A DNA stretch of 64,000 nucleotides from Streptomyces ambofaciens ATCC 23877 (GCF_001267885.1 NZ_CP012382.1:3645001-3709000), one strand, 5' to 3'; positions 1 to 8,634 are shown, counted from the stretch's first letter. Numbers and translations: made by a program. Notes: generated by a model from the sequence alone, not told the origin.

Positions 1-2
1 AC

Positions 3-101
3 CACACCCTGGTGATCGGCCGGGTGCTGACCGCCTCGCTGCCGAGCGCGGACGGGGGGCCGCTGGCGTACTTCAAGGGGCGGTACCGGCAGTTGGGGTG
101 A
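3..101 (+). CDS. C-terminal end of a flavin-reductase-like protein (partial)
   Basis: A reading frame enters from the left edge and stops at TGA 99-101, so only the last 32 residues are visible. They end GGPLAYFKGRYRQLG. A Pro-Leu-x-Tyr-x-x-Gly-x-Tyr pattern close to the C-terminus is typical of the flavin reductase (FMN-binding split barrel) family. The start, RBS and main domain are outside the window, so the call rests on this short tail alone. A short gap separates it from the GNAT gene on the same strand. Confidence 0.55.
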   Translation, partial: HTLVIGRVLTASLPSADGGPLAYFKGRYRQLG

Positions 102-148
102 TCGGAAATCCGCTCGTCCGGCGCGCGGCACCCGCCTAGGGTGCGCGC

Positions 149-619
149 ATGACGACCGGCACGCTCCGCCTGGAGAAGATCACGCCCGCGAACATCGACG
201 CCGCCCTGGGCATCCGGGTGCGGCCGGAGCAGGAGTTCGCCGTCTCCCCGGTGGTGAAGTCCCTGGCGGAGGCCTACGCCCACGCCGGCGTCGCCTGGCC
301 GCGGCTGATCGTGGACGGTGACCGCCCCGTCGGCTTCCTCATGGCCTTCCTGGACATCGACTGGTACGAGGACGGCGGCGTCCGGCGGTCCGGGCTGTGG
401 CGGCTGAACATCGCGGCCGGGGAGCAGGGCCGGGGCTACGGCCGCTTCGCCGTGGAGTCGGTGGCCGCGGAGATCCGCCGCCGCGGCGGCAAGGAGTGCT
501 ACGTGACCTGGCACACCGGTCCACAGGGCCCCGAGGGTTTCTACCTGGGCCTCGGCTTCAGGCCCAACGGGGAGACCAGCGAGGGGGAGACGGTGGGCGT
601 CCTCGCGCTGGGCCGGTAG
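149..619 (+). CDS. GNAT family N-acetyltransferase
   Basis: A protein of 156 aa. The acetyl-CoA pyrophosphate-binding signature (R/Q-x-x-G-x-G/A) is visible as EQGRGYGRFAVE around residues 92-103, after the beta-strand LWRLNIAA. The C-terminal segment GPEGFYLGLGFRPNGE is the usual beta6-beta7 region of GNAT enzymes. The family transfers an acetyl group from acetyl-CoA to an amine. The substrate cannot be read from sequence. The ATG at 149 follows a GGGTGCGCGC stretch, a weak ribosome site. It appears to be a stand-alone gene, convergent with the release-factor-like gene at 641-1078. Confidence 0.85.
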   Translation: MTTGTLRLEKITPANIDAALGIRVRPEQEFAVSPVVKSLAEAYAHAGVAWPRLIVDGDRPVGFLMAFLDIDWYEDGGVRRSGLWRLNIAAGEQGRGYGRFAVESVAAEIRRRGGKECYVTWHTGPQGPEGFYLGLGFRPNGETSEGETVGVLALGR

Positions 620-640
620 CCGCCGGGCTCGCGCCGCCGG

Positions 641-1078
641 CTAGTCCCAGCTCTTCGGGGAGCGGCCCTGCTTGGTCTGGGAGCGCTGCTTCTTCTCCCG
701 CAGCCGGCGCTCGTTGATACCGCGCGGGATGCGGGTCGCTCTGCGCGGCTTGGGCGGGGGTGCGGTGGCCTCGGCGAGGAGGGCGGCCAGCCGGACGGCG
801 GCGGTCTCGCGGTTGCGCCACTGGGAGCGGTGCTCGGAGGCGCGGACGGTGACGACGCCGTCGGTCAGGCGCCCGGCCAGCCGGTCCAGCGCCCGCCGCT
901 TCCACACCTCGGGCAGGGCCTCGGTCCGCGCCAGGTCGAAGCGGAGCTCCACCGCCGTGTCCGTGGTGTTCACGTGCTGCCCGCCGGGCCCCGAGGAGCG
1001 CGAGAAACGCCAGACGAGCTCGGCCTCGGGCAGGGAGACGGAGCCGCGGATGACATGGGGTCCGGACATGCCGTCCAT
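641..1078 (-). CDS. arfB: ArfB/YaeJ-type peptidyl-tRNA hydrolase (ribosome rescue factor)
   Basis: A protein of 145 aa, the usual ArfB length. It is a class-I release-factor catalytic domain without codon-recognition domains. The catalytic GGQ sits at residues 32-34 in the context [10 protein letters not shown], followed by the conserved T-x-x-x-E-L-R-F. The C-terminal 40 residues are rich in Arg/Lys ([16 protein letters not shown]), as expected for the tail that enters the empty mRNA channel of stalled ribosomes. The family hydrolyses peptidyl-tRNA on non-stop ribosomes. An in-frame internal start, MSGPH, lies three codons downstream, so the exact N-terminus is uncertain. Confidence 0.88.
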   Translation of the reverse strand: MDGMSGPHVIRGSVSLPEAELVWRFSRSSGPGGQHVNTTDTAVELRFDLARTEALPEVWKRRALDRLAGRLTDGVVTVRASEHRSQWRNRETAAVRLAALLAEATAPPPKPRRATRIPRGINERRLREKKQRSQTKQGRSPKSWD

Positions 1079-1238
1079 GTTCCCGTCCCCGGCTGGTCCA
1101 CGTCATCCGAATATCCTCGGCTCCGGTCACTCGGTAAAGAAAGTAAAGAGAGCAGGAACCTTGCGCACCCCTCTCGTCGTTCATGGGGGTAGCTGTAGCT
1201 TTCTTGCCGTACGTAAACGAGGGAAGGGACTCCCAACA

Positions 1239-1814
1239 ATGGCTGTAAGCCTGTCCAAGGGTGGCAACGTCTCGCTCACCAAGGAGGCTCCGGGCCTGAC
1301 CGACGTCACCGTGGGCCTCGGCTGGGACGTCCGCACCACCACCGGCACCGACTTCGACCTCGACGCCTCCGCGATCGCGGTCAACACGCAGGGCAAGGTC
1401 TACTCCGACGCCCACTTCGTGTTCTTCAACAACAAGCAGACGCCGGACAACACGATCGTCCACACCGGTGACAACCGCACCGGCGAGGGCGCGGGCGACG
1501 ACGAGGCGATCAACGTCAACCTGGCCGGTCTGCCGGCCGACATCGAGAAGATCGTCTTCCCGGTGTCGATCTACGACGCGGAGAACCGCTCGCAGAACTT
1601 CGGCCAGGTGCGCAACGCCTACATCCGCATCGTCAACCAGGCCGGCGGCGCCGAGATCGCCCGCTACGACCTGTCCGAGGACGCGGCCACCGAGACCGCC
1701 ATGGTCTTCGGCGAGCTGTACCGCAACGGCGCCGAGTGGAAGTTCCGCGCCGTCGGCCAGGGCTACGCCTCGGGCCTGGTGGGCATCGCCCAGGACTTCG
1801 GCGTGAACGTCTGA
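1239..1814 (+). CDS. terD: TerD family calcium-binding stress protein
   Basis: A protein of 191 aa with the full TerD/CABP fold. It starts [20 protein letters not shown], followed by the GWDVR segment, the acidic Ca2+-binding motif DFDLDAS at about residues 37-43, and the second acidic site [15 protein letters not shown] at about 77-91. TerD proteins bind calcium and are associated with tellurite or stress resistance; Streptomyces has many paralogues. The ATG at 1239 is preceded by AGGGAAGGGA. A frame continues upstream to 672, but that stretch lies antisense to the release-factor gene and is not coding. A strong hairpin terminator follows at 1841-1873. Confidence 0.93.
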   Translation: MAVSLSKGGNVSLTKEAPGLTDVTVGLGWDVRTTTGTDFDLDASAIAVNTQGKVYSDAHFVFFNNKQTPDNTIVHTGDNRTGEGAGDDEAINVNLAGLPADIEKIVFPVSIYDAENRSQNFGQVRNAYIRIVNQAGGAEIARYDLSEDAATETAMVFGELYRNGAEWKFRAVGQGYASGLVGIAQDFGVNV

Positions 1815-1840
1815 CGTCCACCCGCCCGTCCGCTGCGTAC

Positions 1841-1873
1841 GAAGGCCCCCCGGTCGTCCGCCGGGGGGCCTTC
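1841..1873. terminator. Bidirectional hairpin terminator between terD and senR-like gene
   Basis: A perfect 13-bp inverted repeat (GAAGGCCCCCCGG, 7-nt loop, CCGGGGGGCCTTC) lies between two convergent genes. Streptomyces terminators often lack a U tract, so the stem and position carry the call. Confidence 0.8.
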
Positions 1874-1904
1874 GGCGTCCCGGTGGCACGGTGCCGCGGC
1901 GGGG

Positions 1905-2564
1905 TCACGGCAGCAGGCGCCGCTCCTTCGCCACCGCGACCGCGCCCGCCCGGGTGTCGACGCCCAGCTTGTCGTAGACGCGGCGCAGATGGGTCTTCAC
2001 CGTGGCCTCGCTGATGAACAGGGCTCGGGCGATCTCCCGGTTGCCGAGGCCGGTGGCGAGCTGGGCGAGGATGTCGCGCTCGCGGTCGGTGAGCGAGGGG
2101 CGGGGGCTGCGCAGGTTGGCCATGACCCGGCTGGCGACCGGCCCGGACAGGGCCGTGCGGCCCTGCGCGGCGGCGTGGATGGCGGCGAACAGCTCCTCGG
2201 GGCGTTCGGCCTTGAGCAGGTACCCGGTCGCACCCGCCTCGATGGCGCGGGTGATGTCGGCGTCGGTGTCGTACGTGGTCAGGACCAGCACGTGCGGTGG
2301 TCCGCCCGAGGCGGCCGTGAGGCGGCGGGTGGTCTCCACGCCGTCGATGCCCTCGCCGAGCTGAAGGTCCATCAGCACCACGTCCGGTGCCAGCCGTGCG
2401 GCGAGCGCGAGGGCCTCCTCGCCGGTGCCCGCCTCGCCGACCACCTCGATGCCGGGGGCGCTGTCGAGCAGGGCGAGCAGTCCGGCCCGTACGACGACGT
2501 GGTCGTCGCAGACCAGGATGCGCACGGGGGCCGGGGCGGGGCCGGGGCGAGCCGGGTCGGTCAT
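1905..2564 (-). CDS. senR: NarL/LuxR-type response regulator, SenR-like
   Basis: A protein of 219 aa. It has an N-terminal receiver domain with the acidic pocket DD at 20-21, phospho-acceptor Asp66 in VVLMDLQLGEG, and the Thr/Lys switch region TTYDTD...LLKAE. The C-terminal LuxR helix-turn-helix starts LTDRERDILAQLATGLGNREIA and ends in VKTHLRRVYDKLGV. Its ATG overlaps the kinase stop by 4 nt (ATGA), so the pair is translationally coupled. An HbpS-like gene divergent from the kinase matches the Streptomyces HbpS-SenS-SenR haem/redox-sensing system, where SenR controls hbpS and catalase-peroxidase genes. The symbol rests on this context. Confidence 0.85.
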   Translation of the reverse strand: MTDPARPGPAPAPVRILVCDDHVVVRAGLLALLDSAPGIEVVGEAGTGEEALALAARLAPDVVLMDLQLGEGIDGVETTRRLTAASGGPPHVLVLTTYDTDADITRAIEAGATGYLLKAERPEELFAAIHAAAQGRTALSGPVASRVMANLRSPRPSLTDRERDILAQLATGLGNREIARALFISEATVKTHLRRVYDKLGVDTRAGAVAVAKERRLLP

Positions 2565-3787
2565 CGGGGTGCCTCCTGCGGGTCGGCGGGGTCGGTCCGG
2601 GGCGTGTCCAGGGGGACGGCGGCGGACAGGACGGTGCCCTCGCCCGGCGCGGACTCGACCGTGAGCGTGCCGCCGAGCTGACGCAGCCTGGCGTGCATCG
2701 CGGGCAGCCCGTGTCCGCGGACCCCGGCGGGGGCGTGGGGCCCCGCGGCCGGGTCGAAGCCGCCCCCGTCGTCGGTGACGTCGAGGACGGCCTGGTCGTC
2801 GAGGAGGGTGAGGGTGAGCGCCGCGGTGGACGCGCCCGCGTGTTCCCGGACGTTGGCCAGGGCGCCCTGGGCGATGCGCAGCAGGGCCGACTGGACGCGG
2901 TCGGGCAGCGGCGGGACGCGGACACCGCCGTCGACGTGCACGCGGACGGTGAGATGGTCGCCGGACTCCCGTGCGGCCAGGGCCCGCAGCGCCGCCTCCA
3001 GGCCGCCGCCGCGGGCGAGGTCGGCCGGAGCGAGGTCGTGGACGAAACGGCGGGCCTCGGCCAGGTTGTGCTCGGCGACGGCGGCGGCGCCCCGCACGTG
3101 GGTGCGGGCCTTGGCCGGATCGGACTCCCAGACCCGCTCGGCCGCCTGGAGCAGCATCCGCTGGCTGGACAGCCCCTGGGCGAGGGTGTCGTGGATCTCC
3201 ATGGACAGCCGCTGGCGTTCGGCGAGGGTGCCCTCGCGCCGCTCGGAGGCGGCGAGTTCGCGGCGGGTGCGGATCAGGTCGTCGATCAGGGCGCGCTGCC
3301 GGGCCGTCTGGCGCTCGGTGTGCAGGAACACGGCGGCGGCGATGGCGGCGACGGCGGGCGGCGCGAGCAGCAGGTTCGGGTCGAAGCGCCCGGCGAGCCG
3401 GAGCTGGGCGGCCACGACGAACACCGTCAGCACGGTGACCAGCACCAGCGCCGCCCGGGCCGGGAGGGTGCGCAGACCGGTGTAGAAGAGGGGCACCGCG
3501 CACCAGGAGAAGCTCGGCGCGAGGACGACCAGCACCATCCAGACCGCGACCACCACGCCCAGCCAGAGCAGACGCCGCCGGGTCGGCCGGGCGCCCGGGC
3601 CGCTCAGCGCGGGCCCGAGCAGGTGCAGCACCGCGAGGGCCAGGGACAGGGCGAGGATCCACGGGGTGCGGGGCTCGCCGGGATGGCGCAGCAGGAAGCG
3701 GGCCAGCGCACCGCCGAGCAGCAGGAGGAACGCCGCGTGCATGACGGCGCCGAGCCACCGGGTGTCCGGGTCGTACGGCTTGGTCAT
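2561..3787 (-). CDS. senS: Sensor histidine kinase (HisKA_3), SenS-like
   Basis: A protein of 408 aa. About five hydrophobic segments in residues 10-150 form a membrane sensor region. A DHp domain of the HisKA_3 type follows, with His199 in RLSMEIHDTLAQG, then a HATPase domain with DVTDDGGGFDP and GHGLPAMHARL. It should autophosphorylate and pass phosphate to the overlapping response regulator. In S. reticuli, SenS interacts with the extracellular haem-binding HbpS, which senses iron and redox state. The divergent HbpS-like gene at 4095 supports the same role here. The start is the ATG at 3787, next to a purine-rich RBS (GGAGGGGCGCGGG). Confidence 0.87.
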   Translation of the reverse strand: MTKPYDPDTRWLGAVMHAAFLLLLGGALARFLLRHPGEPRTPWILALSLALAVLHLLGPALSGPGARPTRRRLLWLGVVVAVWMVLVVLAPSFSWCAVPLFYTGLRTLPARAALVLVTVLTVFVVAAQLRLAGRFDPNLLLAPPAVAAIAAAVFLHTERQTARQRALIDDLIRTRRELAASERREGTLAERQRLSMEIHDTLAQGLSSQRMLLQAAERVWESDPAKARTHVRGAAAVAEHNLAEARRFVHDLAPADLARGGGLEAALRALAARESGDHLTVRVHVDGGVRVPPLPDRVQSALLRIAQGALANVREHAGASTAALTLTLLDDQAVLDVTDDGGGFDPAAGPHAPAGVRGHGLPAMHARLRQLGGTLTVESAPGEGTVLSAAVPLDTPRTDPADPQEAPR

Positions 3788-4094
3788 CCCGCGCCCCTCC
3801 TTCCGGGCCTGTCTCCCCCAACGTGCCGTAGGTGACCGCTGAGCTGCGCGAACACTCCCATGGTGCCCCCTGCGGACGGCCCCCGGGTCAACCGATCGGA
3901 CGACCCCGCCGTCGCCCGTTCCGCCGTCCGGGAGGAACCGGACCGGCGACCGTGCTCCCCCGGCGCGGGGCGGAGGGTGGAGAGCGACGGAAGAGGCGGC
4001 CCGAACACCTCGGCCAGGCCCCTCCGTCTCGGCACGGACCGACCGGTTCGGACCACCCGTGGCTCGAACCACCCGACACCAGGAGCAGACCACC
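3788..4094. promoter_or_regulatory. Divergent intergenic region between senS-like and hbpS-like genes
   Basis: About 307 bp without a convincing gene. It must hold the promoters of both the kinase-regulator operon and the hbpS-like gene. The ribosome site of the latter (AGGAG at 4081) lies at its right end. No clear inverted-repeat SenR operator or consensus -35/-10 pair could be picked out by eye. Confidence 0.5.
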
Positions 4095-4661
4095 ATGAAG
4101 AAGACGCTCTCGCGACGCGCCCGCATCGCCACCGGCGGCGCCGTCCTCGCCGCCGTCGCGGCCGGCACCTTCGGCACCGTGGCGGCGAACGCCTCCGCGC
4201 CGGACGCCGCCCGGGACACCGCCGCGGCCGCCGCCCCCGCCGCGGCCGGCCAGCGCGACACCACCACCTCCACCCACCTGACGATCGACGCCGCGACCGA
4301 GGCGGCGCAGGCCGCGCTGAAGGCCGCCGAGAAGGAGGGCCAGCGGATCACGGTCGCGGTCGTCGACCGCAACGGCAACACGATCCTCACCCTGCGCGGC
4401 GACGGCGCCGGCCCGCAGTCGTACGAGTCGGCCGAGAGGAAGGCGTTCACCGCGGTCTCCTGGAACGCCCCGACCAGCGAGCTGGAGGGCCGCCTGGAGA
4501 ACGCGCCGAACCTGAAGGACATCCCGGGCACGCTGTTCCTGGGCGGCGGCGTCCCGGTCACCGCCGGCAAGGCGCCGATCGCCGGTATCGGTGTGGCGGG
4601 TGCGCCGTCCGGCGCCCTGGACGAGAAGTTCGCACAGGCGGGCGCGGCGGCACTGAACTGA
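4095..4661 (+). CDS. hbpS: HbpS-like secreted haem-binding/GlcG-domain protein
   Basis: A protein of 188 aa. The N-terminus MKKTLSRRARIATGG is followed by a hydrophobic Ala-rich stretch to about residue 36. This is a signal peptide with an RR pair compatible with Tat export, as reported for HbpS. The mature part carries the GlcG/HbpS (DUF336) fold: LTIDAATEAAQAALKAAEKEG, VAVVDRNGNTILTLRGDGA, SYESAERKAFTAVSW and GTLFLGGGVPV. HbpS binds haem outside the membrane and modulates the SenS kinase. ATG 4095 was chosen for the AGGAG at 4081 and the signal peptide; a frame open 12 codons upstream has no such support. Confidence 0.87.
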   Translation: MKKTLSRRARIATGGAVLAAVAAGTFGTVAANASAPDAARDTAAAAAPAAAGQRDTTTSTHLTIDAATEAAQAALKAAEKEGQRITVAVVDRNGNTILTLRGDGAGPQSYESAERKAFTAVSWNAPTSELEGRLENAPNLKDIPGTLFLGGGVPVTAGKAPIAGIGVAGAPSGALDEKFAQAGAAALN

Positions 4662-4742
4662 GGAAGGCGAGGGCCGGCCACCCGGCCGGCGGGCCCGACA
4701 GCCGAGCCCGACAACCGAGCCCAACAGCCGGGCCCAACGGGC

Positions 4743-4756
4743 GTTTCACGTGAAAC
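4743..4756. promoter_or_regulatory. parS: parS centromere site (ParB binding)
   Basis: GTTTCACGTGAAAC is an exact match to the actinobacterial/Streptomyces parS core. It sits within a 22-bp perfect palindrome (4739-4760). ParB loads here to build the segregation complex. The site lies between the hbpS-like gene and the GTG start of the M1 peptidase gene, only 18 bp upstream of that start. Confidence 0.92.
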
Positions 4757-4774
4757 GCCCCATAGGATCACGAC

Positions 4775-6178
4775 GTGCGCACCACCCGTCTGCTCGTAGC
4801 CGCCGCCACCGTCACCGCCCTCGCGGCGTGCAGCGGTGGCGGCTCGGTCGAAGGCACTCCCGGGAGCTCGGGCGTGCGCGACCCCTACTTCCCCAAGGCG
4901 GGCAACGGCGGCTACGACATCGGCCACTACGACCTGGCCCTGGCCTACGACCCGGACGCCGGGCACCTCGACGGCACCGCGACGATCACCGCCCGAGCGA
5001 CCCAGGACCTGTCGGCCTTCAACCTGGACCTCAAGGGCCTGGACGTCGCGGACGTCGCCGTCGAGGGCCGGGCCGCCCGGTTCAACCGGGCCGGTCAGGA
5101 GCTGACCGTCCGCCCGGCGGACGAGCTGCGCGACGGGGAGACGTTCCGGGTGACCGTCCGCTACTCCGGTGAGCCCGTGACGGTCACCGACCCCGACGGC
5201 TCCGAGGAGGGCTGGCTGACCACCGAGGACGGCGCCGTGGGGCTCGGTCAGCCGACGGGTTCGATGGCCTGGTTCCCGGGCAGCCACCACCCCTCCGACA
5301 AGGCCGCCTACGACCTCGCGGTGACCGTGCCGGAGGGCTTCGGGGTGGTCTCCAACGGAGAGTCGACGGACGAGCGGACCCGCGGCGGCCGTACGACGTT
5401 CACCTGGCGCACCGCCGAGCCGATGTCGAGCCACGTCGTGACGGTCGCCGTCGGCGACTGGGAGACCGGCCGTTCCACCACCGACGACGGCCTGCCCGTC
5501 TACACGGCCGTCGACCCGCGGCAGGCCGACGCGAGCCGCGAGGTGCTGGGACGCATCCCCGAGGTCATGGAGTGGGCCCGGGAGAACTTCGGCCCGTACC
5601 CCTTCTCCTCCACCGGCGCGATCGTCGACCGCGTGGAGGACGCCGGATACGCCCTGGAGACCCAGAACCGCCCCTACTTCCCCGGCGCCCCCGACACCGT
5701 CCTGCTGGTCCACGAACTCGCCCACCAGTGGTACGGGAACTCCGTCAGCCCGAAGAGCTGGCGGGACATGTGGCTCAGCGAGGGTTTCGCCACCTACGCC
5801 GAGTGGCTGTGGGAGGAGGACGAGGGCGGCGACACCGCGCAGGAGACCTTCGACGCGCTCTACGAGGGTTCCTACTACCCCGACGAGGACGCGAACGACT
5901 CGATCTGGTCCTTCCCGCCCGCGGGCCCGCCCGACGCCGAGCGCATCTCCGCGAGCCCCGTCTACCAGCGCGGCGCGATGGTGCTGCACAAGATCCGCGA
6001 GACGGTCGGCGACGACGCCTTCCTGGACCTGCTGCGGGGCTGGTCCGGCGCCCACCGCCACGGCAACGCGGACACCGCGGACTTCACGGCGTACGTGGAG
6101 AAGTCGGCGCCGGACGAGGACTTCACGCAGATCTGGGAGGACTGGCTGTACGGGGACGGCAGGCCCGACAGCCCCTGA
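4775..6178 (+). CDS. M1 family metallopeptidase, lipoprotein
   Basis: A protein of 467 aa starting at GTG 4775. The N-terminus has a lipobox (LAAC, Cys at about residue 15), predicting a membrane-anchored extracellular enzyme. The first 200 residues are the beta-rich M1 N-terminal domain. The catalytic zinc site HELAHQW gives His313, Glu314 and His317, with the third ligand Glu336 in LSEGFATY, exactly 18 residues on. The C-terminal helical domain of full aminopeptidase N is absent, so this is the short bacterial form. It probably cleaves N-terminal residues from peptides outside the membrane. A perfect parS site lies just upstream of the start. Confidence 0.9.
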   Translation: MRTTRLLVAAATVTALAACSGGGSVEGTPGSSGVRDPYFPKAGNGGYDIGHYDLALAYDPDAGHLDGTATITARATQDLSAFNLDLKGLDVADVAVEGRAARFNRAGQELTVRPADELRDGETFRVTVRYSGEPVTVTDPDGSEEGWLTTEDGAVGLGQPTGSMAWFPGSHHPSDKAAYDLAVTVPEGFGVVSNGESTDERTRGGRTTFTWRTAEPMSSHVVTVAVGDWETGRSTTDDGLPVYTAVDPRQADASREVLGRIPEVMEWARENFGPYPFSSTGAIVDRVEDAGYALETQNRPYFPGAPDTVLLVHELAHQWYGNSVSPKSWRDMWLSEGFATYAEWLWEEDEGGDTAQETFDALYEGSYYPDEDANDSIWSFPPAGPPDAERISASPVYQRGAMVLHKIRETVGDDAFLDLLRGWSGAHRHGNADTADFTAYVEKSAPDEDFTQIWEDWLYGDGRPDSP

Positions 6179-6207
6179 GCCGCGGGACGCCTCCTCCGTC
6201 GGCCGCC

Positions 6208-7185
6208 TCAGTCCCCGCTGCCGCCGGCACGGTCGAACGCGTCGAGCAGCCGGGCCAGGTCCGGGGGCCAGAGCGGCTCGGGGGCCTCGGCGAGTTCTTC
6301 CCGGGTCCACCACCGCCAGGTGAGGATGCCGTCCGCGGCGTGGGCGGCGGCGAGATGGGGCCCGGTGGGTTCGCGGCGGGGGCCCCGGGCGACGTAGACG
6401 TGCTCGTGCTGACGGACGGGTCCGACGCTCAGGTGGGTGAAGTCGTGTTCCCAGGCGCACAGCAGCGGGCCGGGTTCCAGGTCGGTCCAGCCGGTCTCCT
6501 CGCGCAGCTCGCGCAGGGCACCCTCGCGCGGCCCCTCGTCCGCCTCCAGGCCGCCGCCGGGCATCGCCCAGTACACGCCGACCTCGACGTTGTCGTACCG
6601 GAAGAGGAAGACCGCGCCCTCGGGGTCGAGCACGGCGACGCGGGCGGCGCGGCGCGGGGTGCGCGACAGCCCGTCCAGCGGCTTGCGCAGCACCGTGCAG
6701 GGACGGCCGGGACCAAGGTCCCCGCGGTGGTCGACGACCGTGTAGCCGAGGGCGGTCCAGAAGGCGAGGGCGGCGGTGTCGCCGTCCAGGACGGCCAGCC
6801 GCACGGCGGTGCGCCCTTCGGCGCGGAAGCGGTCCTCGACGAGGGAGGCGAGCCGTCTGCCGTGCCCCTGCCGTCGCAGGTCCGCGTCCACCATCAGCAG
6901 GCCGATCCACGGGTCCGGGTCGGCCGGGTCCGGATGCCGGGCGAGCGTGACCGCGCACCCCACCAGCCGGCCCGCGTCCCTGGCGAGCAGCACCTCGGCG
7001 CCCGGCTGCGCCAGCTCCTCGGCCAGCGCCGCCGCCACCTGCTCCGGCCGGATGTCGTCCGGGTCGGGGAAGTCGCCGCTCAGCGCGTGGAAGGCGCGGT
7101 GGGAGGCGTACAGGGCGGTGAGCTCGGTGAGCAGGGGCCGCGGGATGTCCCGGTCGGGGGTGAGCGGGAGGCGGCTGAGGATCAC
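6208..7185 (-). CDS. GNAT acetyltransferase-Nudix hydrolase fusion
   Basis: About 325 aa. The N-terminal half (to about residue 155) is a GNAT domain, with GLLMVDADLRRQGHGRRLA as the acetyl-CoA-binding segment. The C-terminal half is a Nudix domain whose box runs GGLEADEGPREGALRELREE then TGW, matching Gx5Ex7REUxEExGU. Nudix enzymes hydrolyse nucleoside-diphosphate-linked compounds; the pairing with GNAT suggests modification or clearance of a common substrate, which is not known. GTG 7185 is preferred because GGATAGG lies 9 nt upstream; a TTG three codons earlier (7194) is also possible. Confidence 0.85.
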   Translation of the reverse strand: MILSRLPLTPDRDIPRPLLTELTALYASHRAFHALSGDFPDPDDIRPEQVAAALAEELAQPGAEVLLARDAGRLVGCAVTLARHPDPADPDPWIGLLMVDADLRRQGHGRRLASLVEDRFRAEGRTAVRLAVLDGDTAALAFWTALGYTVVDHRGDLGPGRPCTVLRKPLDGLSRTPRRAARVAVLDPEGAVFLFRYDNVEVGVYWAMPGGGLEADEGPREGALRELREETGWTDLEPGPLLCAWEHDFTHLSVGPVRQHEHVYVARGPRREPTGPHLAAAHAADGILTWRWWTREELAEAPEPLWPPDLARLLDAFDRAGGSGD

Positions 7186-7268
7186 GGAGGGCAACCTATC
7201 CGACGCCCGCGGCGGCCGGAGCGGCCCGCGGCGGCGCGCTGTCCGGCCGCCGTGACACCATCACCTGC

Positions 7269-7769
7269 GTGCTCGACATCGGCTACGCCCTCTCCAACCG
7301 CTTCCCCGACCCGCCGCAGACGGACTACCGCCGGGCGGACGTGCGCGCCCTGCGGCACGACCTGTTCTGCGGGGACGTGTACCTGGCCGACACCAAGGCG
7401 GACCGGGAGTTCTCCACAGCCTGGGGATGGGTGCCGGTGCTCGACTTCGCCTGGGCGCTGTGCGACATCGTGGAGCGCGTCGACCGGGACCCGGCGGGCT
7501 CCCGGGCGGCCCGGCCGCAGCGGGCGGAGCTGGACTTCACCGAGTCCACCGACCGCCTGCTCTTCGAGCGCCGCTTCGGCTGGGTCGACATCGAGGCGGA
7601 GTGGCTGCCGGCGACCGAGCCGCCGCTGTCCTTCTCCCACGCGGAGCTGCGCCGGGAGGCCCGGGACTTCCTGCACGACCTGCTCGCCGACCTGACCGAC
7701 ATGCACGACGACCTGGCGGACAACCCGGCGATCTGGACCCTCCAGGCCCGCTTCCCGCGGGTCTCCTGA
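7269..7769 (+). CDS. Conserved hypothetical protein
   Basis: A protein of 166 aa starting at GTG 7269. No catalytic motif, signal peptide or membrane segment is recognised. It is acidic and rich in Asp/Trp/Arg, with repeated DF/WxW segments (STAWGWVPVLDFAWALCDIV) and a helical C-terminus (LRREARDFLHDLLADLTDMH). The frame has strong Streptomyces codon bias, and the divergent neighbour starts 83 nt upstream, so the gene looks real. Function unknown. Confidence 0.7.
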   Translation: MLDIGYALSNRFPDPPQTDYRRADVRALRHDLFCGDVYLADTKADREFSTAWGWVPVLDFAWALCDIVERVDRDPAGSRAARPQRAELDFTESTDRLLFERRFGWVDIEAEWLPATEPPLSFSHAELRREARDFLHDLLADLTDMHDDLADNPAIWTLQARFPRVS

Positions 7770-7796
7770 CGACCGGGGAGCGAGCCGGGCGGCGCC

Positions 7797-8501
7797 CTAC
7801 TCCGCGAGTACCCGCAGCCCCAGCTCCGCCGCCAGCACCGGCGCCAGGTCCAGGAGCTGGGCGGGGCTGATCACCGAACCCGACAGCCGGTCCACGCCCC
7901 GGGCCAGCTCCAGCGGGGACGCGCCGCGCAGGTCGACGTCCGTGAGGGCCGCCGCACTGAAGTCCGCCCCCTTCAGGGCGCAGTCCACGAACTCGACCCG
8001 CTCCAGACGGGCGCCCCCGAAGTCCGGCTCCACCAGGACGCAGCCCTCGAAGACGACGTCCTTGAGCCGGGACCGGCGCAGGTTCAGGTAATCGATCTTG
8101 CCGCCGCGGACCAGGACCCGCTCCAGCACGGCACCGTGCAGCTGGGTGCCGCCCAGACGGGCGTCGACCAGCTCGACGTCGCGCAGCGTCGCCTCGGCGA
8201 GCCGCGTGCCGACGCCCCGGACGCCGGTGAGGACCGAGTCGAGCACCCGGGCCCGGGTCAGCGACGTCTCGTCCAGCACGCACCCGGTCAGCGCGCAGTC
8301 CATGAAGCGGGCACCGGCGCCGTCCTGCCCGGCGAGGTCCCGCTCCCGGAACTCCAGCCCGTCGTAGTCCCCGTCCGCCTCCAGCCCGCCGCCGTCGTAC
8401 GGCTCCAGCGGCGGCAGCCGCACCTCGGGGCGCCGCGCCGCCCGCACCGTCGCCGTACCGCCGCCGCCCACCGCTCTCCTCGCCATGCCCCCATGCTGCA
8501 C
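7797..8501 (-). CDS. Pentapeptide-repeat protein
   Basis: A protein of 234 aa. From about residue 55 to 200 it shows repeating five-residue units with a central Leu/Phe or Val and small residues (for example CALTGCVLDETSL, ARLERVEFVDCALKGADF). This forms a right-handed quadrilateral beta-helix. Some family members mimic DNA and protect gyrase, but most bacterial members have no known role. An ATG at 8486 (MARRAV) is an in-frame alternative to the GTG at 8501. It is convergent with the gene at 7269 and divergent from the FAD oxidoreductase. Confidence 0.85.
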   Translation of the reverse strand: MQHGGMARRAVGGGGTATVRAARRPEVRLPPLEPYDGGGLEADGDYDGLEFRERDLAGQDGAGARFMDCALTGCVLDETSLTRARVLDSVLTGVRGVGTRLAEATLRDVELVDARLGGTQLHGAVLERVLVRGGKIDYLNLRRSRLKDVVFEGCVLVEPDFGGARLERVEFVDCALKGADFSAAALTDVDLRGASPLELARGVDRLSGSVISPAQLLDLAPVLAAELGLRVLAE

Positions 8502-8634
8502 CCCACCACCGACAGCCCGCGACGAGCCGCGCGAACGCCCTCGCGCCGGGGTATGTCACATCCGGCGGTCCCGCGAGCGTCGTACACCGGAAAGGCACCA
8601 CCCACGGCGACCCCGAGCAGAGGGAGACCCAGCC

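Noticed and set aside
2561..6958. Very long minus-strand open frame (1465 codons)
   Set aside because: Only the part from 2561 to 3787 (the kinase) has motifs and a proper start. The rest is antisense to the hbpS-like and M1 genes and reflects GC bias.
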